Shown piece after piece: positions 10,209 to 23,500 of a stretch of DNA of 64,000 nt. Origin of the DNA: Micractinium sp. NFX-FRZ (Eukaryota; Chlorophyta; Trebouxiophyceae; Chlorellales; Chlorellaceae); the NCBI GenBank assembly GCA_029339195.1, contig JAPTJF010000048.1, forward strand, positions 124,001 through 188,000. Reading direction: 5' to 3'. How positions within the stretch are numbered: the stretch's first letter is position 1; each line of letters opens with the position of its first letter. Made by a program: the position numbers and the translations under genes. The notes beneath the pieces are model-generated. The model searched no databases. It was not told the origin of the DNA and worked only from the letters and a program-made list of their open reading frames with translations.

Positions 10209-12260
10209 ATGGATCGCTACCAGAGAGTGCCCGTGCCACGGGAGCCGGAGGAGCACGCTGAGAATGAGGTGGGTGGAGGAGGCGGGCAGCGGCGGTGGTG
10301 GCAGGGGCAGGCAGATTTTTATGCTGGTGCCAGCAGCAGTGCTTTGCGGCAGCTCCTCAGTGCCTGGCGCGGTCGTGCGCAGCGCCATGGTGTGGCTGTG
10401 CATCCTGAAGCCTATCGGTGTGGGCGGCGGCAGCGTGTGGGAGGCGGCCGCGCGTGCCGGCACCTTGGATCCCACCCGGCCGCTGCCTCCCGTTGTGATG
10501 ACCCCCCTCGTGATCCCCCCTCCCATGCTCTACTGCCCCTTCCAGGTGCGCATCACCTCCCAGGGCAAGAGCCGCAGCTACATCTCCTACGGCACCAACC
10601 TGCTGACCGAGAAGGGCCACTCCAGCGTGGTGCTCAAAGCAATGGGCAAGGCAATCAACAAGACGGTGACGATAGGTACGTGCATGCTGCACACACCTCT
10701 CAAGCGAGCAAGGGTTGGGTTGCTTGCAGGGGAAACTGGGTGATCAAAGGGCATGGGAAGGCAGCCAACGAGGCGGCCCCATAGGCATGGGTGGTGCGAT
10801 TGTTCGACGGGCGGGTGACAGATGGGTGGGTGGTATGGGATGGATGGGTCCCAGGCCTGGATCCCTCTTTTCCCGTGCAGCCAGCCGAGCTCATGAAGCG
10901 CCGCATCTTGGGTCTGCACAGAGCGCAGTGTGGCATCACATGCCATGCGCTGACGTGCGGTGTGTGCTCTGCCCTCTGTTGGCGTGCAGCCGAGATCATG
11001 AAGCGCCGCATCGCTGGGCTGCACCAGAACACGGCCATCTCCTCGGTTGAGCTGCGGGACCACTGGGAGCCCAAGGAGGAGGGGCTGGACCCCATTGAGA
11101 CCACCCGCCACGTCAGCGTCATCACCATCACACTGTCCAAGGTGGGTGCAGCGATGGGGTGGGGTGGGCTGCGCCCGGCAGGCTTCCTGGAGTCTCTTTG
11201 GGCCCGTTCTCTCCGGTGGCTGAACTGCGATGGCAAGCTTTGCCTGCGGCGATGCAAGCGCAGGAGAGAGTGTGCAGCCTAGCAGCGGTTCAGGGGTGGT
11301 GGCATGCAGTTTGAAGCGAGCATTGCACACAGGCCTTTCCTTGCGTGGAACTTTGCAGCATGAAGCTGCCCCCCCGTCCTCTCCGCACAGCCTGCCCACC
11401 CCCTGGGGGACGGTGCCCCTGGGCCTGCCCTCACCCTTTCTAGACAGCAGCCTGCCCACCGCGTCACACCAGCATCCAGCTGCACCGTTCATGCTTGCCC
11501 TGCCTCCCTCCCTGACTCCCTCCCTGACACCCTCCCTGCCTGGGTACCCTTGTTCTGTACAAACCCTGCCCATCCCCTCCCTCCCCTGCCCATCCCCTGC
11601 GCCCCCCTCTCTTCTGCAGGAGCCCCTTGACAGCAGCCTGCCCGGCTACCAGCCGCCCCTGCCTGAGAGCGAGGTGCGGCCGCTGCAAGACGAGGACCAC
11701 CTGGCGGGAGAGGCCGATGGGGAGGGGGAGGAGGGTGGGTACCCGCGGCGCGGGCGCGGCGGGCGCGGCAGGTGCGGTGATATGCGGAGTTGTTGGGGTT
11801 GGTGGGTGCTGAGGAAGTAGCTCAGCTGCCATGTGCTCTGAGGGCTGGGCGCGGAAGCTGGCAGCGTGCCGCAGCGGACTGCACGCGCCCGTGGGTTAAG
11901 GCAGATGTTGCATGGTCGCGCCAGTGCAGGTGCAGCAGCCAGGCGCGCTGGCGGCGCTGTGTGCTCACTTGCGCTGTGCCCCGGCTGCCCATGGCTTGGC
12001 TTGGTTGCAGGGGGCGCGGGCGGGGGCGCGGCCCGCCCCGCACCGGCGACCCGGCAGCGGATGCCGCAGCAGCAGAGGCGCACGAGGGCGGCGGCGGCGG
12101 GCGCGGCGGCGGACGCGGCGGACGGGGCCGAGGCAGGGGGCGTGGGCGCGGCCGCGGCCGCGGTCGCCTTCCAGATGCCGCCGCAGCTGCAAGCGGCTCG
12201 GCAGCAGCCGAGGGAGCAGCTCCGGCGGCGGCTCCGGCGGAGCCCGCCGCTGCTGAGTGA
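10209..12260 (+). CDS. Alba-domain nucleic-acid-binding protein, RGG tail
   Basis: Plant-type Alba protein that binds RNA and DNA-RNA hybrids, in cytoplasm and/or nucleus. Exons 10209-10268, 10546-10675, 10990-11141, 11620-11771 and 12011-12260 give 247 residues. The N-terminus MDRYQRVPVPREPEE and the Alba core (NEVRITSQGKSRSYISYG, VLKAMGKAINKTVTIAEIMK, GLHQNTAISSVELRD, ETTRHVSVITITLSK) match land-plant long-form Alba proteins closely. The acidic linker (DEDHLAGEADGEGEE) is followed by an Arg-Gly tail interrupted by Ala-rich sequence, typical of RNA binding. The exon 4 donor was placed at 11771 because it keeps the RG repeat in frame; a donor at 11738 would also keep frame. The intron before exon 3 holds a partial copy of that exon. 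A TGTAA near 12775 may be the polyadenylation signal. Confidence 0.95.
10876..10925 (+). repeat. Copy of Alba exon 3 start
   Basis: The acceptor and first codons of exon 3 (tgaagcgccgcatc and flanks) are repeated 105 bp upstream in the intron with a small insertion and substitutions. The copy offers a competing AG acceptor. Confidence 0.9.
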
Positions 12261-13254
12261 GCAAGCTCAACAGCGCCGGGCTTGCTGTTCAGCCTCACGC
12301 GGACCATAAGCAGCCAGCCAGCCAGGGCCAATCCTGCCCATGCACCCATCACAAGCGGACGGTCCTAGCGCACAGCCGGTCATGCCGTGGCTGGCTCTCG
12401 CCTGCTGGCAGGGGGGCTAGCTGGTTGACTGTGTGTCGGGCGTTTCAGGCCCTTGGGCCTTTTTGCACCAGTGGCCATTCCCACCAGTGCTTTAGGTAAC
12501 GGCTGCTCACTTGCGTGCCTGATGTGTGAGGGCAGCCAAGTGAGCGCTGCAGGGCCGCAGCCCACATCCACCCCCGATTGATTGACTGCTGTCCACAGCT
12601 TGCATCTTGCTCCGAACCCTGTGACACATCTCATCTCCCCTCTCTTTCACCCCCTCCCCGGCACACTTTTCAATTCCGGTTCTCCACTACTTTTCGTGGG
12701 CACGTGCGCGGGCGGGCGCACACCCGCCGCAAATTTAGGATGCTGCATGCACTGTTCAACACTTGTGTCTTGGTTGTAATGCAAATGAACTGCAGGCCAG
12801 GTTGCAGGCACTTCAGGATTGGGAAGCATTCATGCTTGGGGAATCCAATGACATCAAGCTTGGTGTGCCGTGAATACGTAGGCAAGGCACGTGATTCAGG
12901 CACAAGCTGGAAGAAGACCAGGGTGCAAAGAAGGGCGGAGGCACTTGTGCCAAGGCGGAAGCAGGGCGGAAGCAGTCACGCCAAGAACAAAGGAGAGAGG
13001 AGGCAGTCATGCCAACAAGGAAGCAGGACGGAATGCCAAGAAAGAAGCAGGGAGGAAGCACTTGTGCCAAGTTATCAGTGAATGAACACGGAAAAGATGT
13101 CATCATCAAAGAGGGTTCAAAGAATGCATGCCGCAGGACGAGGCGCACGTTTACAGGCGGTGTCGGGGGAGGGAACTGGGGCTTGGGGGTTCAGACCCCT
13201 GAGCAGGGGTGGCGGCATGGGAGGCAGGGGCATTCAACAGAAGGGAGGCGGGCG
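12261..13254. other. Convergent 3' region, Alba / membrane protein
   Basis: No gene seen. It holds the 3' UTRs of the plus-strand Alba gene and the minus-strand membrane protein. TGTAA motifs occur at about 12775 (plus) and 13150 (minus). A degenerate tandem repeat lies at 12920-13070. Confidence 0.6.
12920..13070 (+). repeat. Degenerate purine-rich tandem repeat
   Basis: About five units of 24 to 36 bp, each ending in tgccaa or cgccaa and containing gcggaagca-like blocks. GGAAGCACTTGTGCCAAG-like units start and end the array. It is non-coding as far as can be seen. Confidence 0.7.
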
Positions 13255-16067
13255 CTACGTGGCATGGATGGAGATGCAAATGGCCCAGAGCAGCGCCAGC
13301 ACCAGCCACCAGGCAAAGACGCGCTCCCAGCCGCGCAGGCGCAGGCGTCGCTTGCGCTGCCGGCGGTGGCCGGGTGCTGGGCCTGCCGCTGCCTCCCACA
13401 TCTCCTGCTCCTCCTCCTCCTGCTCCGGCGGGGCCAGCCAGCTGCGCCCGCACAGCTGCCTCACAGCTGCCTCCACCCCCGCCTCGATGCGCCCCAGCAC
13501 GCTCAGCCGGGCGCAGTGCTCGGCGCTCCCGCTGCGCTCCTCCCACTCTTGCAGCGACGTGGGCGGCTCCGTTTTGACCAGCACCCACAGCGGCAGCAGC
13601 AGGCCGGCGGTGTAGAAGAAGAAGGAGAGGAAGGATTCACACTCGGCCTCCTCTCGGTGCGCCGAGCGCTCAAGCAGCGGGAACATGGACTGACCCACGC
13701 CGCCTGCGGGTGGGCGGCGGCGGGCGGGAGCGAGTAGCTGGGAGCGTGGCGAGTGAGCACGGCGGGAGGGCGGTGGGGCGGGAGGGCAGGCGGTGGCTGG
13801 CCGTGGAGACGAGCGGGCAGGCAACAAGCCCGGCACTGCTGCGCGCGGCTGGTGCCGCAAGAAGGCCCCAGAAGATGGCAGGGCACTCGGTTGGCAGCGG
13901 CAGGCGCAGGGTGCGGTAAGGCTGTGCGTGCGCCCGGCACCCATCCTGGCCCAACAACCCGGCCCTGCCCTGCCGCCTCCTCCATGCACGCACGCATCCC
14001 CTCCCCACACTACCCCCCTACACCCACCCACCCACCCACCTGGCAGGGCAAAGGCGGTGAGGTGCATGAGGGAGTGGAGGGAGTGGATGCGCTTGGTGGT
14101 CAGCGGGTGCGTGAGCAGGGCGGTGGAGCAGAGGGTGGGGTTCTGGCGGACCATGAAGACCGTGTACACTTGTAGCAGGATGTGAGGCACCAGCGGTATC
14201 AGGGGCAGCGGGTTGAGCATGGAAGACATGACCACTGCCGTCAGGCGGCTGCCTGCAGGGATGAAGGGAGGGAGGCCCGGGAGATGAGAGCTGGGTGGAA
14301 AAGAGGGCGACGCGCCGGGCGGGAGGAGGGGAGGCAGCGATGGGCGGCAGTGTCGGCAATGCAGGAGAAGCAGCAGCAGCAGCACCACCACTGCCTGCTG
14401 GCAGCGGCGGCAGCGAATTACAGGCGCACCACCGCCGGCCCTCGCGACAGGAGCCGCAACGCGCAGCCTGCAGCCTGTGGCAAGGCAAGCAGCAAGCCAT
14501 CGGCCCAGGGCAGGCGGGCAGGCGGGCGGGCTCACCCCAGAAGATCTTGGTCAGATCCTGTTGAACGAGCAGAGAGGGGAGGGATGGGGCAGCAAGTGAG
14601 GGGGTGAGCCGGGAGGGGTGCACGGCACGAGGGGTTGTGCGGCAGCAAGCAGGCAGGCAGGCAACCGCGTAGCACATGCGGCAGCACAGCTGGCGTGCGC
14701 GCAGGCAGGCTGGGTGACAACACGCGCCAGGCCGCACCTTGACTATGCCTCGCGCCCCCTGCTGGGCGGAATCCTCCATCACCTGCTGAATGCCTGGGTT
14801 AGGGAGAAAGAGGAGCGGAGGGAGAGCAAACAAGGCACCAGTTTTGACCGGTTGCCCGCATGGGCTTGCTCACTAGCACATCCAGTTTCAGTACAGGTCC
14901 GCTGCATTTCTGCCAAAGCAACAAGCGGGAACAGGCAGCCAGGGCAGCTCCAGGGCAGTGGGGTGGGCAGTGAGAGCAGTGGCGGGCAGCAAAGGCAGCA
15001 ACTGGAAATGTGAGACCAAGCCAAGGAGGTACCTGCTGCCATGCCGGTCAAGCTGGCCTGCTGCACCCTGCCCCGCTTGCCCCCGGCAGCAGTGAGCCCT
15101 GCTGAGGCTCACCTCGCGCCTTGCGCAGCAGCGGGAAGAGAAAAAACCCGATGCGGTACCTGCAGCGGCAGGATAGGCAAAGCGGTGGGTGGCGATGTCC
15201 GCACCACATAGGACGCCTGTCGCCTGCCCACAGCCTCGGCTCAGCCCCGGCACTGCCCCTGCCCGCACACACGCTATGCTCCCCTCCCCACACCGCCTTT
15301 CCCCCTCACAGTATGAGCGCTTCCTTGCGCCACTTGAGGTACAGCGCGGGCGCCAGCGTGGGCAGCAGCCAGATGGAAGCTGCAAACAGGATGGAGCCCA
15401 GCCGCTGGCTCTTCTCGCTGAGCGGGAGGGTGTGCCACGCCATCAGCGAAACCACTTGAGTTGCGCTGTGCAGCAGGAATCCGATGAATGTGAGCTGCAA
15501 GGAAGCAAGCAAGGGGGGACGGATGCAGGGAATGTGCAATTAAGTGGCACACTATCAGTGACACTCGTACCCCATGGGCTGTCGAAGGCAAGCACCCAAG
15601 TGGGTGTGAAGGCACTCAACGATGCATGTGGGGCCCGCACAGCAAGGGGGTGGAGGAGGAGGCGGTGCTGGGGTGAGAGCAGGCAAGCGGGCGGGACGGT
15701 AAGCGGTGCTGTGACAGCTGTGAGCCATACGGGCTGCGCTGCTGCTGGCCGGCAAAGGCGGCACCTCCCCACAATGCCCCCATCAGGGCTGGTAGTGTGC
15801 ACACCGACCTACCTTGCGGTCGAATGCAGTCACAGCCCATGCAGAGCGTCGCACAGGCGACGGCCGAAGGGCCGCAGCTCTGAGCGGAGGCTCCGCCTCT
15901 GTGCGCTGCAGTTCAACAGCATCGCTCCTGCCTGCGGGCGCGCCTGCTGCCGCGACCTCGCCGCCGGACGCGCCGCCGGTGCCGCTACGACTGGCAGGGC
16001 GGTCGGCGCCGCTTCTGCCAGAGGGGCCTCGGTGCGCTGGGGTCTCTGGGCTAGAGCTGGCGGCCAT
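13255..16067 (-). CDS. Multi-pass membrane protein of unknown function
   Basis: Not recognised. Exons 15813-16067, 15310-15494, 15113-15159, 14738-14793, 14536-14557, 14040-14252 and 13255-13703 join in phase to 408 residues. Residues 1-85 are a Ser/Ala/Arg-rich, probably disordered N-terminus. About six hydrophobic segments follow, including LTFIGFLLHSATQVVSLMAW, SILFAASIWLLPTLAPALYL, the MSSMLNPLPLIPLVPHILL region, FLSFFFYTAGLLLPLWVLV and a C-terminal FAWWLVLALLWAICISI. A basic patch (HRRQRKRRLRLRGW) lies just before the last segment. No catalytic motif is visible. An in-frame ATG 18 nt upstream (16085) is an alternative start. Exon 5 is only 22 nt. It is divergent from the ankyrin-HECT gene, with about 1.4 kb between them. 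Confidence 0.72.
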
Positions 16068-17507
16068 GCCGGGCCCAGAGCCCACAGCTGCCTCTTAAAA
16101 GGCGTTGCAAGCTAGCCGATGGAGGATTGCTTCAGGGCCCAGGATTGAGCAGCTTGGGTCAGCAGCCGTGCGCAGGAAAGGAAAGAGTAGATGCCTGGGC
16201 TGCGGAAGATGGACGAACACAGAAATGGAGCCCCCTGTCTAAGGTCGCACCGGCGCGAGGACGTGTCGACCGGCAGGTCGGCCTAATGCTGGCTTTGCAC
16301 AATTCGCTGTTCGCTGAACATCAATCCATTTGATAGAGGCGGCACCGCACCCCGGTTCACCTCGTTTACGGAGGGGGCAAGTGGCTCCTTTGCGGACTTC
16401 ACTGAGAGTTCAGAGGGAGGGTGAAGGCCATTCTAAGGGCCACCTTCATGAACGTGGGCAACCCAGGATGATTACAGGCGCCCGCCCGCCGGGAGAGCTG
16501 CTGTCTGGTGGGATGGCCCTGACGGCCGTGTGACGGGCCATCGCCGCCAGGCGCCTGGTGTACACTTCCCTGCCATGTGACATCCCTGCACCAGCACAAC
16601 AGCACGTGCCCGCCACAATAGAAGCCAGTAGCCATGCAAGCAATGCAGCACGCACAGGGATGTCAGGAGCTCCAGGCCTCTGCATGGGCTTTTTGTGGGC
16701 AGGCCGGTGGCCGTCGACACCCATGCGCAAAGTACGGAGGAATGCCGGTCGGCCCCAAAGTCTTGACGGCGTTTTCAAGCGAAAGCCAGAACTTTGACAT
16801 GAGAGATGGATTGTCACTGAGGGAGCGACGGGAGGGGGCCAACTTGCAGTCAGTCAACCACCACGGAAGTCTGCGTCAATATTGACACATATTCAAACCT
16901 GTGTGCTTCATTTACATGGGGAGTGGGGAGTCAGCACACCGTGGGGCGCCCTGAGATAGTGGATATATACAGTGTCTGATATATAGATAAAGATAGATAG
17001 TGTCTGTCCGATTATGCTGCCAGCCTACCCTACGCCTGCTGGCTCACTATGCCTGCTGTGTGCGCTGCGACAGCTCTCGACGGCGGAAACCCTCGCGGCT
17101 ATCAAGCGCGCAGGTTGGAAGCAGTAAGAGCAACATTGAAACCGCTCTAGCCCGGGAATTGCGCAGGGGTGGCGAGCGGCCGGCGAGGGCCGACTGGATA
17201 GCCGGAGGGGCACTGCGCTTCTTGGCTCACCAGGTAGAGTGTGCAGGTATGCATCAATGCATGCCCTCCAACATGAGCGAACCTAGGGCGCCGCAAGCGT
17301 CTGTTCCCCTGCATGACACAGGTGGCGCGCTGCCTGCCGGCGGGCGTCGGCTTCCGCCCGGTGTTGGCTCTTGCCTAGCTGCCTCACACGGCAAACAGCT
17401 CGTTAAACGCGGCAGGGCGCACCCCTGCTGTGCAGCAGGTGCCGACTCTACCGCCGCTGCGCCCCGGCGCCTCGTGAGCGCACCCGCCGGCGCCAACAGC
17501 GCTCCGG
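16068..17507. promoter_or_regulatory. Divergent upstream region, membrane protein / HECT
   Basis: 1.4 kb without a supported gene. An AT-rich patch at 16958-17010 contains gatatatacag and tatatagataaagatag, unlike its surroundings. It could be a TATA-bearing core promoter for the HECT gene if a 5' UTR intron or long leader exists. Confidence 0.45.
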
Positions 17508-20500
17508 ATGCCGCACCCCAACTGGCGGCAGCCGCCGCTGAGCCAGCTGGACGCCCGCGTGCTGTCTGCAGCTGGCGCTGGCCGTCTGGACTTGCTCGAG
17601 GTAGTGCTGGAAAGCGGGGGCAGCGCCAATGCGGGGCCAGACTTTTGTTGCGACTCCCCGCTTCTCTTGGCCGCCCGGGGAGGCCACACAGAGTGCTGCC
17701 TGCGCCTGCTGGCCGCCGGCGCCGACGCCAGCTCGCAGGGCAGCCGCGGCGAGACGCCAGCCATGGTGGCAGTTATGAGCGGCAATGAAGAGCTACTGGA
17801 GGCGCTGCTGGCTGCCCATCCGGGCGCCGACCTGGGCGCCCGCTCCGACGGCGGCCTCACAGCCTTCCATCTGGCCTGCCTTCACCGCCGCCCCGACGCG
17901 CTGGCCCGCCTGCTGCAACACCAGCAGTCACAGCTTGACGGCGCAGCTGCTGCTGCTGGTGCGGCTGCCGAGGCCAGCACCCCCGACGGCAGCGCGGCGG
18001 AGCGGCGCCGTGCTGCGGGGCGCCAGCTCGTGCTGGCGATCTATGCGGCGGTGGCTGCCGGCGAGCCTCGCTGCCTTCAGCAGCTGGTGCAGAGCCCTCT
18101 GGCCCGCGACGCATATGCCGCGCAGTTTCAATCCTCAGCAGCTGGCAGTGACGGCGGCAGCACCGAGGGCGGCGCTCAGCAGGCACAGCAGGCGCAGCAT
18201 GGGCGGCCACACCAGCGGGACAGGGCAGCGGAGGAGCGACTGCAGGAGGACCTTTCTTTCCTTTTGGATGCCGAGGTGGTGGGACCGCACAACTCCCGCC
18301 CCGCCACCTTCTTATGGCAGACGAGTGAGTGGGGGCGGCAGCGGGATGGCGGCACCCCCGCCTGCGTCACTGGCTTCGGTGCCTGCCTGCCGTGCCTCTC
18401 TATGTGCCTGCCTCCCCGCCCACTTTGCCCCCGCTTGATTGACACTGTTGCCCCCCGAGCTCTCTTACCAACCTGCCGGTTCCCCCTTCCCTGGCCCCCT
18501 TCCCCCACGTGCAGACGGCATGCCCAGCCACCTGGCGGCCGCCCTCAACCAGCCCGAGTCCCTTCACATCCTGCTCTCCTCCAGCTTCTGTTCCGTGGAT
18601 GAGCCCACAGCAGAGGGATTCACCCCGCTGATGCTGGCCGCCGCGGCGGATGCAGCGGCGGCGGCAGCGGTGCTGCTGCAGGCAGGGGCGGCCCTCGAGG
18701 CACGCAACACGGTTACCCGCACGGCCCTGTTCCTGGCTGCGGTGGGGGGCAGCGCGCAGGCACTGGGCGTCCTCATCCGCGCTGGCGCTGACGTGAGCTG
18801 CTGCTGCTGCTGCTGCTGCTGCTGCCTTGGGGCATGGCCCTGGCTGCCAGCTCTGCTTGCTCTTGGGCTGGGGTGACCTGCTGGGGTGCTTGCGTCTGTG
18901 GCACTGTGTGTGCACGCTTGCGCCCCTTGGTGGTGGGTTTTAAAGGCCGTGCTCGGCAGGTACCCCCTGCACTGCCCTGCACCCCAGCGCTGCCACGCTC
19001 CCCCACCACGCCACACCCATGCAGGTGCACGCCTCCGAGGAGACACGTGGCTGCCCGCCGCTCATGGCCGCCATTGGCCGTGCCGCCGCCCTGGGCTCTT
19101 CCGCCTTCCAGGTCAGCGGCGGGCAGGTGCCCTGCCGGCTTAAGAAACATGGCGTCCCCTCTTGCTCAAGGCCTCATCTCAGGCCCTCGCCCCGAAGCTT
19201 TCCTCCATGTCAAGCTGCATGGGGTCCCCATATGGTCCCAGCTTGCACTCTTTCAATGCCCACGTTCTTGTTCCCCTTGTTCTCCCTGTTCCTTTCCCCT
19301 GTCTACCGTCCAGGGGCAGCCCCGGGCCGAGGCCCTGCTGCAGTGTGCGGAGCTGCTGCTGGGGGCGGGTGCCGATGTGAACCAGGCAGCCAAGGACGGC
19401 AGCACTGCACTGCACGCCGCCGCCGAAGGCGGCTCCCTGCCAGCCCTCGAACTGCTGCTGGCCCACAGGGCAGACATCGAGGCGGAGGACGGTGCGAGAC
19501 GCACGCCGCTGGCGCGGGCGGCGTCGGCCGGCATGGCCCGCCACAGGGACTGCATCATGCTGCTGCTGTCCCGGGGAGCAGCGGTTGCAGGCACCGACGT
19601 GAGCCTGCCACAAGTGCAGCGGGTGCCGTTCGGTGTTCTGTCGCTTGGGGGTCGGCGGGCGCTTGTGGCATGCATTGGGGGGCGCTCTCGCCAGCGGCGG
19701 CCGTGCCTCCCTTTCTCACCAGGCAGTCGCGAGGCAGCCTCACCCCGCCCTTCCCCTACACTGCTCACCGCTCCTTGCCACGAACGGACACTGCTTTTCT
19801 CTTTTGCAAGGCACCAGGCACCCTCAGCCTGCCATGCCCTGCCCCCACGCCCCGCCGCTGCCACCCCTGTAGGCCCCCCGAGTGCTCGACTGCCTGCTGC
19901 GCGCCGGCAGCGACGGCGGCACCGTCGTCACCGTCTGGCACCTGCTGGCCCGCCTGGCCACCCCGCAGCTCCGGGCCCTCAGCGCCTGCCCCTCCTTCTA
20001 CGACCTGCCGCACACCGAGGCGCCCGACCAGCCGCTGCCGGCGGCGGCGGTTGACGCCATGCTCGAGGTGTGCGGCGGTGGCGGGGCTGCGCGGCGGCAT
20101 CGCCTGGGCTGCCTGTTTGGGGCTAGCCGCCACGTGGAATGGGCTGTAGTGGGGTGTTGTGCCATGCTCGAGGTGTGAGGGATGCACTGGGGGACTGTAG
20201 AAGCATCGGGGGTGCCCGCACCTGTCGGTTTGCACCAGCTGTGGTTATGCTGTGGTGACAGCGCTGCGACGACAGTGCAAGCCCTGCTGAACAAATTCGT
20301 CCCTCCCGCCCCCCCCCGCCCGCCTGCCTGCCTGCCTGGGACCCAAATTGTTCCCTGCAGCTGGCCGCCGAGGGGTGCAGCAACCTGCTGTACAACGTCT
20401 CCCCAGCACAAAACGCCTCCCAGGGGCGGCGCCCCGCCTACCTGTTTGAGCTGCTCACCCGCAGCAGCGCCTGCCACCCACTTGCTGCCCACGCCGCTGC

Positions 20501-23500
20501 CGAGGGCGGGGGCGAGCAGGCGGCGCCCTGCCTGCGACTGCTGGTGGCGGGCAGCACCCATGTGGCCAAGATGCTGGCCAACTGGGCGTCTGTGCAGGTG
20601 CGTGGGGTGGGGGAGGGTGCAGCATGGCGGGGCACAGCAAAGCATGCACTGGTGTCTGATCACCGACTGGGCGTCAGTGCAGGGAGGCTGGGCAGGGGGG
20701 AGGTCACAGCACAGCAGCGCACAGCGTGCACGGGCGCCGTGCCCAGCATGCGCTGTTGTGTGGTTAGCTGATTGCTGGTTCCACACGTGCACAAAAGCAG
20801 GGGCAGGCATCGCCTCCGCTGTGTCCCATTCGGTGCTTTGCCTCTGCACCTCTCAGCACACCCTGCTCTGCTGGCTTGGCCCACCTTGTCCCACCTTGGC
20901 CTGCACCGCCCCGTACTGCCCCGCGCTGCATGCAGATGCTGCTGCAGTACGCGTCGTGCATCACGCGCTGCCGGGGCGTACCGCAGGCCGACCGCGAACA
21001 GCTGTCCCTCCGTGTGGGCCACCTCTTCTCTGCCTACCACTCCCTGGGGTCGGGCCTCTGCTCCGCCCTCCACCTCAGCCTGAGCGCGGGTGTGGAGCAC
21101 CCCAACGCACCCCTGGCGGCCTCCAGCGCCGCCGCCCTGGGCCCGCCGCCGGCCCCGCTCACGCCCGCGCCCTCTTTGGAGCCTGCTTGCGAGGCGGCAC
21201 CGGGCAACGCAGCTGGTGGCGGCAGCAGTGGGATGGTCGGGGAGGCGGACGGCGCTGAGCATGCTGCAGATGAGGAGCGGCATGCAGGGCTGGATTCCCC
21301 AGCCGATGGCAAGCTTGTGGCGGGACAGGCAGCCGCAGCCACAGCCGCAGCCGCTGACGTGGCAATGACTCCTGCAGAAGAGGAGCAGCAGCTGGCTCCC
21401 GCCAGTGCAGCAGAGCCCGCAGCAGCGGGGCTTGCGGCCATCGCCATGCCAGCGGCGAGTGCTGCCCCTGTGCCAGCACAAGCGCCTGCGCCAGCCGCCA
21501 GCGGAGGAGTGCGGGATCCAAGAGAGGAGCCGGCAATAGCAGCGGCACTGCGCCCGTTTGCGGATGCCATAGACTGCCTGGTGGGGTGCATCTCCGACCA
21601 GACCCAGATGCGGGCCTGGCACTTCTTGCTGGAGCATCGGGAGGTGAGCGGGCACGGGGCTAGGGTTTAGGGTAAGCTAAGGTTGTCGGATAACTGCACT
21701 GCTGAAGGCGGCTATCAGCCTGCCTACCTACCTGAGCTCACCTCCCCCTCGCATCCCTGGTCTGGCAGGTGGCCAGCCTTGCCTGCAAGCAGGCGCCTGC
21801 TGCCGAGCCTTTTAGCCGTTTGCCTTGCTTCTGAGCAAACCACTCCACTGCGCACTGCCCTGTGCCAGGTGGCCAGCCTGGCCTGCAAGCAGCGCCTGCT
21901 GCAGAGCGTCATCACCGCCTGGCCGCGGCGCACCGACGCCCAGATGCCCCTGGCCACCGGGCGCGCCGGCGTGCTGCAGCGGGTGTGCAGCGAGGTGGAG
22001 GGGCGCCAGGCTGGCGGCGGTGCCAGCGAGGCGGGCAGCATGGGGGGTGCGCTGTGGCACGGCCTCAAGGTGGCCTTTGACCAGGTGGGTGGGCGGGTGG
22101 GTGGGTTGGCACGTGATGGCTTTAATGGATTGTGGAAATTCGCATTCAGGACGAAAAGAGCAGGACGTTGCAATGCCAGGACTTTGGGGCGCAGCCGTCC
22201 TGCAGCTTGTGCAGGTTGGCACGCACTCTGCCGTAGCACCCTGACTGGCACCCCTGCTGGGCCTGCTGGGCCTGAGCTGCTGCAGGAGCACGGCGTGGGC
22301 GACGGCGTGCGGCGCGAGTGGTTCCGCCTGCTGGCTGCCGAGCTCACCAATCCCGACACAGGTGGGCAGCTTGCGTTGCTTGGGTGGACATGGAGGGGTG
22401 CTGGACTCGAGAGATTCCGTGCCAGCGCACCAGGCTGGGCGGGTCACTCAACAAACACAGCACTCCTAACACACAGGACATTCCTGCCTCGCTTGTGGCA
22501 CTCCACCACAGCCCTGCCAGCGCCCGCCTGACTTCCCTTGGCCACCGTGCGTGCCCCCTCCTCTCCCCCCACTGAGCAGGCCTGTTTGAGTCGCACGATG
22601 GCGGCGCCACCTTCTCGCCCGCGCCCCACGCCAACGTGCAGTGTGACGACGAGGGCAGCTCCGATGCCGGCAGCGAGGGCGTGGGAGCTGGCACCGGGCA
22701 CCTGCAAAAGTTTGAGCTGGTTGGCTGCCTGGCGGGGGTGGGCATCATGCAGGCAAGCACTACACTGCACAGCCGGCCAGCTGCTGCTGCTGCTGCTGCC
22801 GCTGCTGCTGTGGCGCTGGCTCTGGATGTGTTGCTGCTGCTGCTGCGACTGTTTTTGACCTGGTGTGCTGCTGCCACAGCCCCGGTGCAGTGCTGTCTGC
22901 CCCTGTGGGCGGCAAGGTTATGCCTGTTTATGGGGTGGAACCACAAGGCAACGACTTTGCCGCGACATTTGTTTCCCACACCGCCTGCCCTGCCCCGCCC
23001 TGCCCGCAGGGCTGCACACTGCCCGGCTTCTCGCTGACCCCCGCCACCTGGCGCGCTGTGCTGGGCCAGCTGCCCGCCCCCGATGCTGATCTGGCAGCCT
23101 CCGACCCGCTGCTGCACCGCAACCTGCAGCTGCTGGGCGGCATGGGTGCCGGAGTTGCCAACCTGGGCCTGCATTTCGAGGTGCACGACGCTCTGGGGCG
23201 GCGCACCGAGCTGTGCCCGGGTGGCGCCGGCCTGGCAGTGACGGCTGCCAACGTGGCGCGCTACGTCGCCCTGCTGGCACGCCACAAGTGCGTGGACAGC
23301 CTGGCAGCTGAGTCAGCAGCGCTGGCAAAGGGGCTGTGCGGCGTGCTGACCCGCGGGGTTGTGGACGTGCTGAGCCGCTGCTTTGGTCACGCTGAGCTCA
23401 ACGCCATGCTGGCGGGCGTCGCTGAGCTGGAGCTGCCAGACTGGAAGGCGCATGCGTGCTACGAACAGTGCAGCCCCTCAACCGACCAAGTGACCTGGCT

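Noticed and set aside
13175..13200. tRNA-like T-arm (ggggttcagacccc)
   Set aside because: No matching acceptor, D or anticodon arms nearby; a chance hairpin.
15020..15060. Short similarity between membrane-protein intron and exon 3 start
   Set aside because: Only about a dozen shared bases (ggtacctgc plus neighbours), not distinguishable from chance in GC-rich DNA.
16958..17010. AT-rich patch as TATA box of the HECT gene
   Set aside because: About 500 bp from the chosen ATG; would need a long leader or 5' intron that cannot be shown. Kept only as a remark.
17000..17788. Open frame overlapping the start of the HECT gene in another frame
   Set aside because: No domain similarity and it conflicts with the ankyrin-coding frame.
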